Source: an uncultured Cytophagales bacterium
GTDB taxonomy: Bacteria > Bacteroidota > Bacteroidia > Cytophagales > Thermoflexibacteraceae
Length of the DNA stretch: 64,000 nt
Direction: 5' to 3'
Assembly (NCBI GenBank): GCA_938039675.1
Contig: CALHUI010000011.1
Coordinates: 1-64,000 of the forward strand
A program made the translations under genes and the position numbers. Position 1 is the stretch's first letter, and the number at the start of each line of letters is the position of its first letter. This document shows, one piece after another, positions 63,623 through 64,000 of this stretch. The notes under the pieces are model-generated. The model was not told the origin of the DNA. It did not search any database and saw nothing but the letters and a program-made list of their open reading frames with translations.

Positions 63623-64000
63623 ATGGGGCAATTTTTTCAGGAAAATGAAAAATCGGCTTGTGGCGTAGGATTTATTGCCAGCCGACAGGGTGAGTATGAC
63701 CACCGGATTCTACAACAGGCATTGTATGCCTTAAAATGCGAAGAACATCGCGGAGGCTGTGCAGCCGACCGCATCACCGGCGACGGTGCCGGCATTATGA
63801 CTGACATTCCCTTTGATTTACTGGGGTATAAACGGGGTGAAGTAGCAGTAGCCTCGCTTTTTCTGCCCACCGATGCGGAAAAGCAACGCGTTGCGCTGAA
63901 AACCTTTGAAGAATCGTTTTCACTCATGGGGCTGGAGGTGATTGAATATCGCGATGTACCTATCAATCCTGATGTGTTGGGGCCGCAAGCCCGCGCCTCA
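63623..64000 (+). CDS. gltB: glutamate synthase large subunit, N-terminal part
   Basis: 126 residues visible, the window ends inside the gene. GltB makes glutamate from 2-oxoglutarate and glutamine. The protein begins MGQFFQENEKSACGVGFIA: the Cys after the short leader (residue 13) is the expected nucleophile of the class-II amidotransferase once the propeptide is removed. CEEHRGGCAADRITGDGAGI matches the glutaminase domain. A structured region lies upstream. The rest and any gltD lie outside. Confidence 0.92.
   Translation, partial: MGQFFQENEKSACGVGFIASRQGEYDHRILQQALYALKCEEHRGGCAADRITGDGAGIMTDIPFDLLGYKRGEVAVASLFLPTDAEKQRVALKTFEESFSLMGLEVIEYRDVPINPDVLGPQARAS

Overview
The window looks like chromosomal DNA of a gliding-type Bacteroidota, most likely a Cytophagales-like lineage. 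The evidence is a gliding protein GldC gene beside pyrG and yidC, secreted proteases with C-terminal type IX secretion (T9SS) sorting domains, CusA-TolC fusion efflux, a KdnB-like dehydrogenase, starts without Shine-Dalgarno sequences and a few TAnnTTTG-like promoter boxes. No rRNA, tRNA, CRISPR array, transposase, integrase or phage gene was seen. Gene content is mostly housekeeping with small accessory pockets.

Layout. 0-2.7 kb: fatty-acid synthesis start (fabH, cut by the window edge, accB, accC). 2.8-9.8 kb, minus strand: a class-I amidotransferase, a MobB/MobA-like fusion, a lipoprotein lipase-like hydrolase, two unknown membrane proteins and an MsbA-type ABC exporter. 9.9-14.9 kb, plus strand: ROK sugar kinase, crotonase, a frameshifted Uma2 nuclease, aldehyde dehydrogenase, hisG. 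15.0-19.0 kb: a large secreted subtilase. 19.1-25.5 kb, minus strand: FMN reductase, KdnB-like dehydrogenase, DUF3108 protein, an unknown protein, a decayed esterase and a DUF255 thioredoxin-like protein. 25.5-32.4 kb: Mpo1-like protein, then a heavy-metal RND efflux operon. 32.5-36.9 kb: trans-sulfuration enzyme, small secreted protein, orphan EboE, a 281-bp nested inverted-repeat element and rlmN. 37.2-40.6 kb: secreted WD40-OmpA protein, CbpA-type DnaJ, trpA.

40.7-47.9 kb is the most accessory-looking part. It holds a second T9SS protease whose signal peptide is cut off by an in-frame TAA, a frameshifted small lipoprotein, and a 1405-residue secreted TPR-CHAT caspase-like protein. 47.9-56.2 kb: MFS transporter, a TPR/outer-membrane/coaX operon, argC, nhaD and a GT2 glycosyltransferase. 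56.5-64 kb: pyrG, yidC, gldC, an RqcH-like NFACT protein, a VWA protein and the start of gltB.

Themes. Several genes are singletons of pathways whose other members are not here (hisG, trpA, argC, eboE, kdnB), so biosynthetic operons appear dispersed. Four genes carry a frameshift or nonsense change (Uma2, esterase, second subtilase, lipoprotein); these could be real decay or sequencing error. Many genes end in strong hairpins, and at least five intergenic hairpins share a CCTGTCAGG core. The best candidate for an undescribed system is the protease/lipoprotein/CHAT cluster, but nothing in the sequence proves that these three genes work together.
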